Source: Bradyrhizobium sp. BR13661 (GTDB taxonomy: Bacteria; Pseudomonadota; Alphaproteobacteria; Rhizobiales; Xanthobacteraceae). Taken from it: a DNA stretch of 64,000 nt. A program made the position numbers and the translations under genes. Numbering within the stretch: the stretch's first letter is position 1; the number at the start of each line of letters is the position of its first letter. Below, in pieces: positions 1 through 8,811 of the stretch. The stretch spans positions 186,001 through 250,000 of the forward strand of contig NZ_JARXWB010000006.1 of the NCBI RefSeq assembly GCF_029892425.1, in the 5' to 3' direction. Under the pieces are notes generated by a model, which saw only the letters and a program-made list of their open reading frames with translations, made no database searches and was not told the origin of the DNA.

Positions 1-2
1 AT

Positions 3-215
3 GGCACCGGCAACCTTGACGTCGCCGCCAATGCCTTGAGCTCGACCGCGAACTTCCTGAAAGCAAATGGCTGGCGTGCGGGAGCCGGTTACCAGCCGGG
101 CGAACCGAATTTCGCCGCCATCCAGGCGTGGAATGCGGCCGGCGTCTATCAAAAGGCCATCGCGTTGATGGGCCGGCAGATTGACGGAGGTGGCGGGGCG
201 GCGGCCGTGCGTTGA
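3..215 (+). CDS. Lytic murein transglycosylase (MltB/SLT_2 type), C-terminal fragment
   Basis: Only the last 70 codons lie in the window; the start is off the left edge. The fragment contains stretches such as DVAANALSSTANFLKANGW and PGEPNFAAIQAWNAAGVYQ, which I recognise as the conserved C-terminal part of rhizobial SLT_2 (MltB-like) transglycosylases. The family cleaves peptidoglycan glycan strands in the periplasm to give 1,6-anhydromuropeptides. The catalytic Glu would lie upstream and cannot be checked. The frame ends in a short Gly/Ala-rich tail and TGA. Identity rests on recall of the family, not a search. Confidence 0.7.
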   Translation, partial: GTGNLDVAANALSSTANFLKANGWRAGAGYQPGEPNFAAIQAWNAAGVYQKAIALMGRQIDGGGGAAAVR

Positions 216-327
216 GCTGCTCCGCAAGGCGTGACTTGTTTGCGAGAGAAAGTTGTTGCTTTCAGGAACCGACGGCACGAGGTTTGCTTAAGATCAAGTT
301 CAGGGCTGGGCATGAGGAGAACTCAAC

Positions 328-549
328 ATGGCTACCCAGATCGTGATGGATCAGACTGGCGATACACGCCACGAGTTTGATCCCGAAAATGCCGAAGCGT
401 TGGCGCGGGCCGAACAACGCTTTCGGGAGTTGACCGGCGCGGGCTTTACCGCCGCGTACCGGACGGGGCCGGGCGAAGTCACGCGTATCAAATCGTTCGA
501 CCCGACTGCGCGGGAAACGCTGTTCTTTCCCCGCCTGGTCGGCGGTTGA
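328..549 (+). CDS. Small conserved hypothetical protein ending in Gly-Gly
   Basis: The gene encodes 73 residues, with a GAGGAG ribosome-binding site 9 nt before the ATG. The protein is acidic in its first half (around HEFDPENAEALARAEQRF) and ends FFPRLVGG. I recall similar short proteins in Bradyrhizobium, always uncharacterised. The natural di-glycine end is reminiscent of ubiquitin-like modifiers, but I see no E1, E2 or JAB protease gene next to it, so no function is claimed. It is followed after 12 nt by another hypothetical gene on the same strand, suggesting a two-gene transcript. Confidence 0.6.
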   Translation: MATQIVMDQTGDTRHEFDPENAEALARAEQRFRELTGAGFTAAYRTGPGEVTRIKSFDPTARETLFFPRLVGG

Positions 550-561
550 TCTGAACGGCCC

Positions 562-984
562 ATGATCGCGGTCTTCAGGCTCCGCGCGCCCGCGCGGGCG
601 CGGTTGCACGCGCTCCGCGAGCTCTATCGGCGCTTCTTCGGCGAGAACACGCCGGAAGCGCGGGGTAGGCGGCTGTTGTCCGAATGGCTGTCTGACGAGC
701 AGCGCGCTCAGTTCGAGCAGCACCGGCACTTTGACGTGGTCGGTTGCGACAGCGGCAAGCGCTATCGCATTCACTACGGCACCGCCGCCAACGTCCACGA
801 GGTCGACGCATCAGGCAATGCAACGATGGGGTGGTGCTTCGTCCCGTCAGGCTTCCTGGTGCCCGGCGACGTGATGCTGGCGCAGAAGATCGCGCTTGAG
901 ACGGACGAGAAGGGAGCGCTGGCGCTCGCCAACCGGTTTCCGCCGGCGACGCATTCGGAGCACTTCTACCGGCGGCCGTTCTAG
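562..984 (+). CDS. Conserved hypothetical protein, 140 aa
   Basis: A 140-residue soluble protein, with no signal peptide or membrane segment. The N-terminal third is Arg-rich and helical. The C-terminal half contains GKRYRIHYGTAANVHEVD, a GWCF motif and GDVMLAQKIALE, which together look like a compact alpha/beta domain seen in uncharacterised rhizobial proteins. It starts 12 nt after the stop of the preceding di-glycine protein and is probably cotranscribed with it. I do not recognise a function. Confidence 0.6.
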   Translation: MIAVFRLRAPARARLHALRELYRRFFGENTPEARGRRLLSEWLSDEQRAQFEQHRHFDVVGCDSGKRYRIHYGTAANVHEVDASGNATMGWCFVPSGFLVPGDVMLAQKIALETDEKGALALANRFPPATHSEHFYRRPF

Positions 985-1003
985 CGGGCGCCGTGACCGG
1001 TGG

Positions 1004-1096
1004 TCAGAAGTGCGTGGTGCGATAGGCATCCAGCGCATGCGCTGCAAAGACGGCGATGCTGCACAGGGCGAGAAGGACGGAGATCAGCTCGATCAT
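1004..1096 (-). CDS. Tiny single-span membrane protein (30 aa)
   Basis: Minus-strand ATG at 1096 preceded by a strong GGGGAGGA ribosome-binding site about 8 nt upstream. The 30-residue product starts MIELISVLLALCSIAVFAAH and is almost entirely one hydrophobic helix followed by a short polar tail (DAYRTTHF). Its start overlaps the stop of the next tiny frame (ATGA), a translational-coupling arrangement. I recall similar short membrane peptides in Bradyrhizobium, but there is no known function. It lies in an otherwise empty gap between two plus-strand genes. Confidence 0.45.
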   Translation of the reverse strand: MIELISVLLALCSIAVFAAHALDAYRTTHF

Positions 1097-1176
1097 CGCA
1101 CGTCCTCCCCAAGCGGCTGGGCGACGAGATGCTGGCAGCAGGCAAATTCGCTGATCAGGTCGAGAAAGAATTGCAT
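1093..1176 (-). CDS. Possible tiny leader peptide (27 aa)
   Basis: A 27-codon minus-strand frame starting at 1176 (MQFFLDLISEFACCQHL...). Its TGA overlaps the ATG of the 30-aa membrane peptide by four bases (ATGA). The ribosome-binding site is weak (CAGGGA). The overlap and shared strand are the only support; it could be a coupled leader or chance. Confidence 0.25.
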   Translation of the reverse strand: MQFFLDLISEFACCQHLVAQPLGEDVR

Positions 1177-1373
1177 GACGCACGTCCCTGTATGATTTTG
1201 ACTGTCAGATAACCAACCCTCTGTTTCAGGCGTGTTTCGTCGAGATAGGAAAGGGGTTTCGCGGGGAACCGGGATCTGGCCTGCACGCGGCGAAACCGCT
1301 ACATCCCAGGACCGATCCGTCCCTTTGGCCCTGCGCATTGCTTGCGCGACGCGTCACATTTCGAGGCAAAATC

Positions 1374-1820
1374 ATGGCACAGGTCGCCTGGTTCGACGAT
1401 CTCACCGTCGGCATGCGCTTCAAATCCCCGGAGGTCGTGGTCAGCGAAGCCGACATCAAGCGTTTTGCCGCGGAGTTCGACCCGCAGCCGATGCATCTGG
1501 ACCACGAGGCCGCCAAGGACACTCTGTTCAAGGGCCTTGCTGCCTCGGGCTGGCACACCGCCGCGATCGCCATGAACCTCGCAATCCAGGCCCGGCCCTT
1601 CGGGCCGCACCCGCTGATCGGTGCTGGCGTCGACGGGCTGCGCTGGACCATTCCGGTGCGGCCGAATGACCGCCTGCATCTGGTCGGCGAGGTCATGGGC
1701 CTGACGCCATCGAAGTCCAAGCCGCAGGGCATCGCACTGGTGAAATGGACGATGTTCAACCAGAACGGCGAGGAGGTTTACACCTTCACCCCGATCGCGA
1801 TCGTGCCGCGGCGGGCATGA
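1374..1820 (+). CDS. MaoC-family (R)-hydratase/dehydratase
   Basis: A 148-residue single hot-dog-fold protein. The hydratase signature is visible as FDPQPMHLDHE (about residues 36-46), with the catalytic Asp and His of the (R)-specific enoyl-CoA hydratase family. The family adds water to trans-2-enoyl-CoA thioesters, typically as a dimer in the cytoplasm. I chose the ATG at 1374 because the protein family starts just before the WFDDLTVGMRF region; an upstream in-frame ATG at 1338 would add 12 unlikely residues. It stands alone with no clear operon partner, so the physiological substrate is unknown. Confidence 0.85.
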   Translation: MAQVAWFDDLTVGMRFKSPEVVVSEADIKRFAAEFDPQPMHLDHEAAKDTLFKGLAASGWHTAAIAMNLAIQARPFGPHPLIGAGVDGLRWTIPVRPNDRLHLVGEVMGLTPSKSKPQGIALVKWTMFNQNGEEVYTFTPIAIVPRRA

Positions 1821-1917
1821 GGCGGCGCGCGCCGTTCGGCCGGCTTGAGCCGGGGAAGCCCTTGCGGCTTGCGGGGAGAGATGGTCAGCTTCGTCAGGGG
1901 AAACGCTGGAGGCTGAT

Positions 1918-2415
1918 ATGAAACGATTTCTTCTCGCCGCTTCGCTGCTTGTGGGCGCTTTGAGTGCCGGGCCAACGATCGCGCAACAATCCAAGGTTGG
2001 TGACTGGACCATCGAGAAGCGTACCCAGGACACCCACTGCAACGCCAGCCGCGGCTACAAGGACAAGGACGACGAGAACCGCGACTACGTCATTGTCATC
2101 ACCTATTCCGACAAGGCCATCGTGATCGTGATGATCTATGACGGCTGGGAATGGGACAAGGTCGGCGAGATCCTGCGCGCCGATGTTGGCACCGATGACG
2201 CCGACATCATGTCGAAGGCGAAGTGGGAGGTCATGGACAAGACCACCGTGCGCGGCATCTTCGAATACGATCAGTCGATCATGGACCGCCTGTCGAAGGC
2301 GAAGCGTCTCACGCTCGACTTCGAGGATGATGACGACGACAGCATCGAGATGCAGATTCCGCGCGCCGGCGAAGCGCTCGCAGCACTGAAGTTCTGTGAG
2401 GAGAACCGGAAATAG
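1918..2415 (+). CDS. Exported hypothetical protein, 165 aa
   Basis: A GGAGG ribosome-binding site lies 7 nt before the ATG. The first 22 residues form a signal peptide (MKRF, then a hydrophobic core, ending PTIAQQ), so the protein should be periplasmic. The mature part begins VGDWTIEKRTQ, has two Cys (about residues 41 and 159) that could form a disulfide, and carries a run of five Asp near residue 139. The GDWTI start and Cys pair recall small periplasmic proteins distantly like invasion-associated locus B, but the match is too weak to name. Confidence 0.7.
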   Translation: MKRFLLAASLLVGALSAGPTIAQQSKVGDWTIEKRTQDTHCNASRGYKDKDDENRDYVIVITYSDKAIVIVMIYDGWEWDKVGEILRADVGTDDADIMSKAKWEVMDKTTVRGIFEYDQSIMDRLSKAKRLTLDFEDDDDDSIEMQIPRAGEALAALKFCEENRK

Positions 2416-2642
2416 ATTGTCGGTACTGCCGATATTGGCAAACACGACTTGAGCAAGAGACGCTGGCATCAGCAAGCGGGCGCGTGATGCACGGCACACA
2501 GTCCGTCGCTGTTCGCATTTATCCTAGTCTTTGGCGAAAACGTCCAAGCCGCACCCTGCGGTTGACGTTACGCAAGGACGATGTTCGATATTCCAGCATT
2601 TTTCTCCGACGTTTTTCCGTCGCCGAAATCATCGCTCGCCTG

Positions 2643-3797
2643 ATGACGATCCCTTGGGCGAACAGGTTCTCCTCGCTGGTCGGCGAGATCTATGATGCGG
2701 CGTTCGACCCCGCGCAGCGAAGCGCTGCCCTCGAGCAGGTTGCGGGCTTCGTCGGCGGATCGGCCGTGACTATTCTCTCCCGGGATGCAGCCCGGCTCTC
2801 GCTCGAGATCCACCAGCACTATGGAACGGACTCCCGCTTCCGCGAGCTCTACCGCGACCGCTATGTCGAGCTCGATCCTCTGCTCGATCGCCACCTCGAT
2901 CTGCCCGCCGAACAGACCATCGGCGTCGCTGACGTCATGCCCTATTCGGACTTCATGGCGACAAGCTTCTTTCGCGAGTGGGTGGAACCGCAGGGCGCGG
3001 TCGATCTCGCAACCGTCGCGCTGGAGCGATCGACTGCGCGCACGACAATTTTGCAGGTCATGCGCGGACGGTCGCGCGGAACGGTCGATGATTCGATGCG
3101 CGAGCGCATGCAGTTGCTTGCGCCGCACATCCAGCGCTCGCGGGTCATGGGCCGGCAGATCCGGGCCCGCTCGCACACGGCGGCCGACCTCGCGGAGGTC
3201 CTTGACCGCCTGAGCACGGCGATCTGCCTGCTCGATGCCGAGGGACGGGTTGTTCATGCCAATGCGGCGTGCCGGAACATGCTCGCTGACGGCAATCTGC
3301 TTGCGATGGTCGGCGATCGCATCTTCGCTCGCAACACCCAGGCGGACAAAATATTCCGCAACTTGTTTGACATCGTCGCTGGCGACGGAACCCGCGCCTC
3401 CGATCGCCGCCGGATCGAGCTCATGACGTCGGCCGATGGCGAACACTATCTCGCTCATGCCTTTGCGCTGACGCACGAGCGCAGCTTGCAGCGTGATAGC
3501 GTCGCCACGGTGCTTCTCCTGCAAAAAGCTTCGATGGTGCCGCAACTTGCAACGAACGCGATCGCTGCCGCGTTCAGGCTGACACCGTCCGAGACGCGGG
3601 TGCTGACGGCCATTGTTGAATTCGGCGGAGTTCCAGATATCGCGGCAAAGCTTGGAATTGCCGAGACGACGGTGAAAACTCATCTCGGTCGCCTGTTTGA
3701 GAAGACCGGCGCCGGCAGGCAGGCGGACCTCGTGAAGATTGCGGCGGGGTTTGCCGTTCCGTTCGCGCAGCCGATCGGCCCAGACGACGCCGCGTGA
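2643..3797 (+). CDS. LuxR-family transcriptional regulator
   Basis: A 384-residue regulator. The C-terminal 65 residues form the LuxR/FixJ helix-turn-helix (LTPSETRVLTAIVEFGG, then IAAKLGIAETTVKTHLGRLF), the typical DNA-binding end with the conserved TVKTHL recognition helix. The middle (about 180-290) looks like a PAS-type sensor (AICLLDAEGRVVHANAACR). The N-terminal 170 residues resemble those of rhizobial stand-alone LuxR proteins of unknown ligand. The ATG at 2643 is preferred; an upstream ATG at 2484 gives a long basic extension not usual for the family. No acyl-homoserine-lactone synthase gene is nearby, so quorum sensing is not implied. Confidence 0.85.
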   Translation: MTIPWANRFSSLVGEIYDAAFDPAQRSAALEQVAGFVGGSAVTILSRDAARLSLEIHQHYGTDSRFRELYRDRYVELDPLLDRHLDLPAEQTIGVADVMPYSDFMATSFFREWVEPQGAVDLATVALERSTARTTILQVMRGRSRGTVDDSMRERMQLLAPHIQRSRVMGRQIRARSHTAADLAEVLDRLSTAICLLDAEGRVVHANAACRNMLADGNLLAMVGDRIFARNTQADKIFRNLFDIVAGDGTRASDRRRIELMTSADGEHYLAHAFALTHERSLQRDSVATVLLLQKASMVPQLATNAIAAAFRLTPSETRVLTAIVEFGGVPDIAAKLGIAETTVKTHLGRLFEKTGAGRQADLVKIAAGFAVPFAQPIGPDDAA

Positions 3798-4024
3798 TCC
3801 AGTTCACATCGCGCGCCCCCAAATTGCGCGATCCCAATCCATTGTGAAGGCCAGGCGGCACGCGTCCTCCGAACGTATGACGCTTGTCATTTGACACTTT
3901 CGTATAGGCATTTTCTGACATGAGAGAGGCGATGCACGCCACCACATCAAAGCGCGGCACCGGATACGAGTGCGGAGAAACAACAGCGCGGGGCCGAGCC
4001 TGTCCGTCCATTGGAGGAATTGCA

Positions 4025-5002
4025 GTGACCAGCAATGATGATGTTTCCGTTCTCAAAGTCTCGTCGAGCGACATTCCCGAAAGCGAACGCGTCACGAGAC
4101 TGCGCGATTTCAACTGCCGCGGTGAAGTGAAGGCCGAGCTCGAAATTCGTGCCGGTGAGCCGATCATCGCAAACCTGACTGCGCATTCGCTGCCCGATGC
4201 GCACTTGCTCTTGGGTACGCTGTTCGGCGCCAAGCTCGTTCGTTCCCGGCAGTTCGTCGTCGACGACGGCGACGACAGTCTCGTGCTTGTATTCAATCGG
4301 TCTGGAACCATCGGGGTCACGGGACGGGGACGGAATCTGCTGCTCGGTCCTGGAGATGCCGTGCTGGCCAGCGCCGAGGACGCCACGACATTCGAACGGT
4401 TCGTGGCAGGAGACTGCTTCTCGCTGCGCGTGCCGCGGCGGGTGCTGGCGCCGATCATCATGGACGTCGATGACGCCGTGATGCAGGTCATCAGGGACCG
4501 GCAGGCCGAGATCGGGGTGCTGGTCGACTACGCCACCTCGCTGGTGCGGGAGCACGCATTGGCGACGCCGGCATTGCGTGAACTCGGCGCCGGGCATTTG
4601 CACGATCTCCTGGCCCTCGTGCTCGATCCAACCGATGACGTCAGGGAAAGCGCCGGCCGGCACGGCGCGAAGGCGGCCCGCCTGCGCAAGGCCAAGTTTC
4701 TGATCGTCAACAATTGCTGGCGGCACGATCTGTCGGTCGGCAGCGTCGCGCAGGAGCTTAGTGTGACGCCACGCTACCTTCAGCGCCTGTTCGAGGCCGA
4801 CGGCAAGACGTTCTCCTCCTTCCTGATCGAGCAGCGCCTGAAGCGCGCCCATCGCATGCTACGGGAACCGGAATTCGTCGAGCGTCCTGTCAGCTCGATC
4901 GCCTACGACGTTGGTTTCGGCGATCTCTCTTATTTCAACCGCTCGTTCCGGAGGGCTTACGGCGCCACGCCGAGTGCTGTCAGGAGGGGCGCGGCGGAGT
5001 GA
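4025..5002 (+). CDS. AraC-family transcriptional regulator (GTG start)
   Basis: A 325-residue protein whose last ~100 residues carry two AraC helix-turn-helix motifs (SVGSVAQELSVTPRYLQRLF and VSSIAYDVGFGDLSYFNRSF), the second being the family signature. The N-terminal region fits the AraC-binding-like domain of the FeaR/NitR type. I chose GTG at 4025 because GGAGGA sits 7 nt upstream; the upstream ATG at 3920 has no ribosome-binding site. The gene is monocistronic and the ligand is unknown. It is separated from the LuxR gene by a 227-bp gap with no recognisable operator. Confidence 0.85.
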   Translation: MTSNDDVSVLKVSSSDIPESERVTRLRDFNCRGEVKAELEIRAGEPIIANLTAHSLPDAHLLLGTLFGAKLVRSRQFVVDDGDDSLVLVFNRSGTIGVTGRGRNLLLGPGDAVLASAEDATTFERFVAGDCFSLRVPRRVLAPIIMDVDDAVMQVIRDRQAEIGVLVDYATSLVREHALATPALRELGAGHLHDLLALVLDPTDDVRESAGRHGAKAARLRKAKFLIVNNCWRHDLSVGSVAQELSVTPRYLQRLFEADGKTFSSFLIEQRLKRAHRMLREPEFVERPVSSIAYDVGFGDLSYFNRSFRRAYGATPSAVRRGAAE

Positions 5003-5022
5003 TTGCAGCCGTGGAGTATTGA

Positions 5023-5271
5023 ATGCGCCGTTTCTTCTTCGACCTCCTGGTCGGCAATGTCGTGAAGATCGATCCCGGCGGCATGGTGTTCGAGCATGCC
5101 AAGGCGACCTTCGTGGTTGCGGACGAGATGGCGCAGCATCTCTTCGTCTGGCGCGACGATCTGCGCGATCGCAATGCCTGGATCCGCGTCAGGGACGATG
5201 GCGGACACGAGATCTATCGCGCTGCGGTCTGGGCCGAGAGAAATGAGAAGACGGGTTGGGACCAGGCCTGA
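5023..5271 (+). CDS. DUF6894 family protein
   Basis: An 82-residue protein starting MRRFFFDLLVG and carrying the DUF6894 pattern of a first beta strand (RRFFFD), a conserved D-x-x-G region, an alanine/methionine helix and a final strand with W-x-x-RVRDDGG. DUF6894 proteins are abundant paralogues in Bradyrhizobium with no known function. The gene begins 20 nt after the AraC regulator stop. Its 3' end overlaps the start of a transporter remnant. Confidence 0.75.
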   Translation: MRRFFFDLLVGNVVKIDPGGMVFEHAKATFVVADEMAQHLFVWRDDLRDRNAWIRVRDDGGHEIYRAAVWAERNEKTGWDQA

Positions 5272-5426
5272 AGCGTGCGGGCAGTGTGGCAGCTCTGGCC
5301 GTCAGCTTGCCGGCGCTGTTCGCGGGGTCTGCGCTCGGCGTGATCGCCTTTCATCGGGTCAACGAGACGGTCTTTCGCAAGACCGTGCCCGTTCTGTTGT
5401 TGATCTCAGGGATGACCCTGATCTAG
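5268..5426 (+). pseudogene. Remnant of a TauE/SafE sulfite-exporter family permease (C-terminal ~52 codons)
   Basis: In the frame beginning near 5247 the sequence reads LPALFAGSALGVIAFHRVNE followed by TVFRKTVPVLLLISGMTLI and TAG. This matches the last transmembrane pair and end of TauE/SafE permeases as I recall them (AG-x-x-LG-x-x-AF-R-x-VNE-x-x-FR). No start codon or upstream membrane segments exist; the frame closes at a stop at 5244 inside the DUF6894 gene. It is therefore a degraded 3' end. Its TAG overlaps the stop of the convergent RND gene. Confidence 0.55.
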
Positions 5427-8400
5427 TGGCCGGCGACATCGTGGTTGAGGCCTTGCACGGGCGCCGCGCTGATGTCGCTACCATGATGCACCAGCGGCTT
5501 CATGCCGGTGATGGTCCGCAGCAGCACATAGAACACCGGCGTCAGGAACAGGCCGAACACGGTGACGCCGATCATGCCCGAGAACACGGCAACGCCCATC
5601 GCGCGCCGCATTTCCGAGCCGGCGCCGGTCGAGAGCACCAGCGGCAGCACGCCCATGATGAAGGCCATCGAGGTCATCAGGATCGGGCGCAAGCGCAGCC
5701 GGCTTGCCTCGATTGCGGCCCGGATCGGCGTGCGCCCCGCGAATTCGAGCTCGCGCGCGAATTCGACGATCAGGATCGCGTTCTTGGCGGAGAGGCCGAC
5801 GAGTACGATCAGACCGATCTGGGTGAAGACGTTGTTGTCACCCTTGGAAAGCCAGACGCCGAACATCGCCGCGAGCAGGCCCATTGGCACGATCATGATG
5901 ATCGAGAGCGGCAAAGTCAGGCTCTCGTAGAGCGCAGCCAGCACCAGGAACACCAGCAGGATCGCCAACGGGAATACCCAGAGTCCGGAATTGCCGGCGA
6001 TGAACTCCTGATAGGTCAGGTCGGTCCATTCGAAGGCAAAGCCGGGCGGCAACGTCTCCGCCGCGATCCGCGTCGCGGCCTCCTGTGCCTGGCCCGACGA
6101 GAAGCCGGGCGCGGCCGCCGCGTTGATGTCGGAGGACAGGAAGCCGTTGTAGCGGATCGCGCGCTCCGGTCCCGCACTCTGGCGGATCGTCAGCAGGGCC
6201 GACAGCGGCACCATGTCGCCGGATGATGAACGCACCTTCAACTGCCTGATGTCGTCGGCTCGCGCCCGGAACGGCGCATCAGCCTGGACGTAGACGGAGT
6301 AGGTGCGGCCAAACTTGTTGAAGTCGTTGACGTAGTAGGAACCCAGGTAAATCTGCAGCGTGTTGAAGACCTCAGTCACGGGCACGCCGAGTTGCAGCGC
6401 CTTGGTACGATCGATGTCGGCGAACAGCTGGGGCACATTGACCTGGAAGCTCGAGAACACGCCGGCGATCTCCGGCGCCTTCTGCATCGCTGCCATGAAT
6501 GCCTTGGTGGCATCGTTGAGGGCCTCATAGCCCAAACCAGCGCGGTCCTCGATCTGCAGCTTGAAGCCACCGATGGTGCCGAGGCCGTTGACCGGCGGCG
6601 GCGGGAACATCGCGATGAAGGCTTCCTGGATGCCGGCATATTTCTTGTTCAGCTCGGCCGCGAGCGCCGGTCCGCTGAGCGAGGGATCCTTGCGCTCGTC
6701 GAACGGCTTCAGCGTCGAGAACACGATGCCGGCGTTGGAGGAGTTGGTGAAGCCGGAGATCGACAGGCCGGGGAAGGCGACAGAGCTCTCGACACCGGGC
6801 TGGGTCAGCGCGATGTCGCTCATCTTGCGGATCACCTCTTCGGTGCGATCCAGCGTTGCACCGTCGGGCAGGCGCGAGAAGCCGACCAGATATTGCTTGT
6901 CCTGGCCCGGCACGAAGCCGCTCGGAACCTGCTGGAACAGGAAGGCGGTGAGGCCGACCAGCACCACGTAGAGCCCCATCACGGCGGCCTTGCCGGAGAT
7001 CACCTTGGAGACGGTGCCTCTGTAGCTGTTCGAGGAGTAGGTGAAGGCACGGTTGAAGCGGCGGAAGAACCAGCCGAGGCTCTTTTCCAGGATGATCGTC
7101 AGCCGGTCCTTGGGCTCGTCATGCCCCTTCAGCAGCAGCGCCGAGAGTGCCGGCGACAGGGTCAGCGAGTTGACCGCCGAGATCACGGTCGAGATCGCAA
7201 TCGTGAGCGCGAATTGCTTGTAGAACTGCCCGGTGAGGCCTGAGATGAAGGCGAGCGGCACGAACACCGCGATCAGCACCATCGCGATCGCGATGATCGG
7301 TCCCGACACCTCGCGCATCGCCTGATAGGTCGCGTCGCGCGGCGACAGCCCGCCTTCGATGTTGCGCTCGACGTTCTCGACCACGACGATGGCGTCGTCG
7401 ACAACGATGCCGATCGCGAGCACCAGACCAAACAGGCTGAGCGCATTGATGGAGAATCCGAACACGTGCATCACCGCGAACGTGCCGACGATCGACACCG
7501 GCACGGCCAGCAGCGGAATGATCGAGGCGCGCCAGGTCTGCAGGAACAGGATCACGACCAGCACCACCAGCGCTATCGCTTCCAGCAGGGTGTGGATGAC
7601 GGCCTCGATCGAGGAGCGTACGAACTGGGTGGGGTCGTAGACGATCTGGTAGGACACCCCTTCCGGCATGTTCTTCTTGATCTCCGCCATGGTCGCACGG
7701 ACGTGGTCGGAAATCTCCAGCGCGTTTGAGCCCGGCGCCTGGAAGATCGGAATCGCGACCGCCTGCTTGTTGTCGAGCAGCGAGCGCAGGCCGTATTCGG
7801 ACGCGCCAAGCTCGATGCGCGCGACATCACGAAGACGAACCACTTCGCCGCGCGTGCCCGTCTTGACCACGATGTCGCCGAACTGTTCTTCGTTGGCGAG
7901 CCGGCCTTCGGCATTGACCGAGAGTTGCAGGTCGATGCCTTTGACGTTGGGGGAGGAGCCGACCACGCCGGCGGCAGCCTCGACGTTCTGCGCCTGGATC
8001 GCCTTGACGATGTCGCTCGCGGTCAGGCCGTGCTCGGCCGCCTTCTGCGGATCGACCCAGACCCGCATCGAATAGTCGCCGGCGCCGTAGAGCTGGACGT
8101 CACCGACGCCGTCGATCCGCGCCAGGCGATCCTTGACGTTGAGCACTGCGTAGTTGCGCAAATACGTCATGTCGTAGCGGTTGTTCGGCGACAGCAGATG
8201 CACGACCATCGTCAGGTCGGGCGAGGACTTCTTGGTGATGATGCCGAGCTGACGCACCACGGCCGGCAGGCGCGGCTCGGCCTGCTGCACGCGGTTCTGA
8301 ACGAGCTGCGTCGCCTTGTCGGGGTCGGTGCCGAGGCGGAATGTGACCGTCAGCGTCATCGCGCCGTCGGTGGTCGCCTGGCTCGACATGTAGAGCATGC

Positions 8401-8626
8401 CTTCGACGCCGTTGATCTGCTCCTCAATCGGCGTCGCCACCGTTTCCGCGATCACCTTGGGATTGGCCCCGGGATAGGTCGCGCGCACCAGCACCGAGGG
8501 CGGCACGACATCGGGGTATTCCGAGATCGGCATCGCGAACAGCGAGATCAGGCCGCCGAGGAAGATCAGGACCGAGAGCACGCCGGCGAAAATCGGACGA
8601 TCAATGAAGAACTTTGAGAGATTCAT
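5423..8626 (-). CDS. RND multidrug efflux permease (HAE1 family, AcrB/MexF/BepE-like)
   Basis: A 1067-residue inner-membrane proton-drug antiporter. It begins MNLSKFFIDRPIFAGVLSVL as in AcrB/MexF. The transmembrane-4 proton-relay region is visible as ALSLFGLVLAIGIVVDDAIV with the two Asp residues, and internal duplication of the porter domains is apparent. The ATG at 8626 is chosen over 8644 because RND proteins start M-x-x-x-F-FI-x-RPIF. The partner membrane-fusion gene lies upstream on the same strand, separated by 185 bp that hold a palindromic repeat, and a TetR gene is divergent. No outer-membrane channel gene is present, so it probably uses a shared TolC homologue. Confidence 0.93.
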   Translation of the reverse strand: MNLSKFFIDRPIFAGVLSVLIFLGGLISLFAMPISEYPDVVPPSVLVRATYPGANPKVIAETVATPIEEQINGVEGMLYMSSQATTDGAMTLTVTFRLGTDPDKATQLVQNRVQQAEPRLPAVVRQLGIITKKSSPDLTMVVHLLSPNNRYDMTYLRNYAVLNVKDRLARIDGVGDVQLYGAGDYSMRVWVDPQKAAEHGLTASDIVKAIQAQNVEAAAGVVGSSPNVKGIDLQLSVNAEGRLANEEQFGDIVVKTGTRGEVVRLRDVARIELGASEYGLRSLLDNKQAVAIPIFQAPGSNALEISDHVRATMAEIKKNMPEGVSYQIVYDPTQFVRSSIEAVIHTLLEAIALVVLVVILFLQTWRASIIPLLAVPVSIVGTFAVMHVFGFSINALSLFGLVLAIGIVVDDAIVVVENVERNIEGGLSPRDATYQAMREVSGPIIAIAMVLIAVFVPLAFISGLTGQFYKQFALTIAISTVISAVNSLTLSPALSALLLKGHDEPKDRLTIILEKSLGWFFRRFNRAFTYSSNSYRGTVSKVISGKAAVMGLYVVLVGLTAFLFQQVPSGFVPGQDKQYLVGFSRLPDGATLDRTEEVIRKMSDIALTQPGVESSVAFPGLSISGFTNSSNAGIVFSTLKPFDERKDPSLSGPALAAELNKKYAGIQEAFIAMFPPPPVNGLGTIGGFKLQIEDRAGLGYEALNDATKAFMAAMQKAPEIAGVFSSFQVNVPQLFADIDRTKALQLGVPVTEVFNTLQIYLGSYYVNDFNKFGRTYSVYVQADAPFRARADDIRQLKVRSSSGDMVPLSALLTIRQSAGPERAIRYNGFLSSDINAAAAPGFSSGQAQEAATRIAAETLPPGFAFEWTDLTYQEFIAGNSGLWVFPLAILLVFLVLAALYESLTLPLSIIMIVPMGLLAAMFGVWLSKGDNNVFTQIGLIVLVGLSAKNAILIVEFARELEFAGRTPIRAAIEASRLRLRPILMTSMAFIMGVLPLVLSTGAGSEMRRAMGVAVFSGMIGVTVFGLFLTPVFYVLLRTITGMKPLVHHGSDISAAPVQGLNHDVAGH

Positions 8627-8673
8627 GGCTTTGCCCCTGGGCAATGTCCCGCTGTTCTCCGACAGCTCCCCTC

Positions 8674-8806
8674 GTCATTCCGGGGCGTGGGCGAAGCCCG
8701 CGAACCCGGAATCCCGAGGTGAAGTGATCGGAGTTTTTAAACTTCTAGATTCTCAGGTGCGCAATTGCGCACCGTAGTTCGCGACTTCGTCGCGCCCCGA
8801 AATGAC
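8674..8806. repeat. Bradyrhizobium-type intergenic palindromic repeat
   Basis: The element is bounded by inverted arms GTCATTCCGGGGCG and CGCCCCGAAATGAC, with inner matching blocks (GCGAAGCCCGCGAACCCGGA and a GCGCAATTGCGC palindrome). A related element with the same outer arms occurs at 50095-50200. Such elements are dispersed between genes in Bradyrhizobium and relatives. Here it separates the two RND genes and could form a large hairpin in their mRNA. Confidence 0.75.
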
Positions 8807-8811
8807 GTGAC

